Assembly: GCA_014169315.1 (NCBI GenBank)
Contig: AP022133.1
Coordinates: 2,356,001 to 2,420,000 of the forward strand
Length of the DNA stretch: 64,000 nt
From: Enterobacter cloacae
GTDB taxonomy: Bacteria; Pseudomonadota; Gammaproteobacteria; Enterobacterales; Enterobacteriaceae
Reading direction: 5' to 3'
In this document: in pieces, positions 63,399 through 64,000 of the stretch
Numbering within the stretch: the stretch's first letter is position 1
How the letters are laid out: every line of letters starts with the position of its first letter
The notes under the pieces: generated by a model
What the model saw: only the letters and a program-made list of their open reading frames with translations
The model's database searches: none
What the model was told of the DNA's origin: nothing
Made by a program: the position numbers and the translations under genes

Positions 63399-64000
63399 TT
63401 ATGAAATACTCAGAACAAACTGGTTATCGCCAATCTTCAAAGCGTGAATTGCCGTGCGTGAAGTGCTCCAGCCATCCTCACCGCGCAGGTGTAGCGGGAT
63501 TGTTTGCCCTCTGTTAATCAATCGCTCAATAGCACCATTTGCCTGAGCGTCATTATTTGTGCTGAAAACAACGGCCCTTTGCTTTCCCGTGCAAATGTCG
63601 ATCTTTTCAGATCCTGACAAATACTTTGTTAAGACAACTTCTCGCACCTCAATTGGGTTTAATACGAGGTTGTCTATATTGTGCTTGCCATTAACCCGGC
63701 TTGGATTCTTATAGATAACTTCCCCGGAAATACTGCCGTTAGCCATCAGCCAGATAATGTCTTTCAGTGGATAATAATTTCCCTGAATCAAGATATGCTC
63801 TTCACCGCCGCGAATACGCACATATGCCGCTGTGCCTTGCTCGCCCATACCTTTTCTTGATTTACGCAGCAACTGCCCGGTTTTATATTCGAAAAGCTCA
63901 TGGCATTTGTGGTAGAGCCATGCCTGATTAGCTTCATCACCGTTGCGCTCAGACTCACCAATGATGTCAGCGAACGGGGTTACATCCCCTTCTGCGATGG
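63399..64000 (-). CDS. HNH-like phage protein (5' end beyond window)
   Basis: The frame is open to the right edge, so the N-terminus is missing; at least 200 residues are present. GNYYPLKDIIWLMANGSISGEVIYKNPSRVNGKHNIDNL has the layout of AP2/HNH-type phage proteins, but key His residues of a catalytic HNH are not evident. An ATG inside (about 63845) is not the likely start. Confidence 0.55.
   Translation of the reverse strand, partial: IAEGDVTPFADIIGESERNGDEANQAWLYHKCHELFEYKTGQLLRKSRKGMGEQGTAAYVRIRGGEEHILIQGNYYPLKDIIWLMANGSISGEVIYKNPSRVNGKHNIDNLVLNPIEVREVVLTKYLSGSEKIDICTGKQRAVVFSTNNDAQANGAIERLINRGQTIPLHLRGEDGWSTSRTAIHALKIGDNQFVLSIS

Larger units (their letters stand above)
30280..64000. mobile_element. 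contractile-tailed prophage (right end beyond window)
   Basis: Begins immediately right of dif and contains lysis, tail, head, recombination, tailspike, baseplate and early modules in about 33.7 kb. Gene families (DUF3383 sheath, DUF3277 tube, DUF2184 capsid, DUF1073 portal, gp138-type spike) are those of small myovirus-like temperate phages. No frameshifted or truncated essential gene is evident among the structural modules present. Confidence 0.9.

Noticed and set aside
1..64000. CRISPR arrays, rRNA or tRNA genes
   Set aside because: I looked for short regularly spaced repeats and for tRNA-like 3' ends and conserved rRNA stretches and saw none.

Overview
The window is a stretch of an enterobacterial chromosome (Enterobacter, Citrobacter, Leclercia or a close relative; the sequence alone does not settle the genus) that crosses the replication terminus. 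Positions 30252-30279 match the Escherichia coli dif site exactly. FtsK-orienting octamers (GGGNAGGG) that I could find by eye switch strand there: five on the + strand to the left, four on the - strand to the right, none in the opposite sense.

Region 1 (1-18.9 kb) is an adhesin secretion locus. It holds an OmpA-like envelope protein, a BapA-type repeat adhesin (- strand), and a divergent operon for its type I secretion machine (LapB-like ABC exporter, HlyD-like adaptor, TolC-like outer-membrane channel), followed by a LuxR-type response regulator. Next come two EvgS/BvgS-like hybrid sensor kinases with a TPR/glycosyltransferase-like gene between them. One kinase has an intact ATP-binding domain but no Hpt; the other has an Hpt but a degenerate G2 box. 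A palindrome of the form GAGACNNGTCTC lies twice in the adhesin/exporter divergent promoter and once, with one mismatch, upstream of the glycosyltransferase-like gene. It is a candidate operator for the local regulator.

Region 2 (18.9-26.5 kb) is metal and metalloid resistance: a complete arsRDABC operon (read leftward), a P1B-5-like ATPase with a C-terminal hemerythrin domain, and a divergent VIT/CCC1-family iron/manganese transporter.

Region 3 (27.0-30.3 kb) is a 3.2-kb insert bounded by a degenerate dif-like site (27020) and the canonical dif (30252). It carries an HNH-like gene and a secreted protein ending in a TolA domain III look-alike. It looks like cargo acquired through Xer recombination at dif.

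Region 4 (30.3-64.0 kb, running off the right edge) is a contractile-tailed (myovirus-like) prophage that abuts dif. Read leftward from the middle it has a truncated head-morphogenesis paralogue, small and large terminase, DUF1073 portal, head morphogenesis protein, DUF2213 protein, an Ig-decorated cement protein, DUF2184 capsid, connectors, DUF3383 sheath, DUF3277 tube, a frameshifted tail-assembly chaperone, tape measure, two baseplate genes, then holin, SAR endolysin and nested spanins. A rightward block (48.3-53.3 kb) carries an ERF annealing protein, a Ref-like RecA-dependent nuclease, a tailspike and a small membrane protein. The rest of the baseplate (hub, spike, gp25, J, DUF2612) lies at 53.6-59.5 kb, separated from the first baseplate genes by about 26 kb. 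Early genes, including a tyrosine recombinase and a HTH regulator, fill 60.6-64.0 kb. About 1 kb of AT-rich sequence with no convincing gene separates the early and baseplate blocks.
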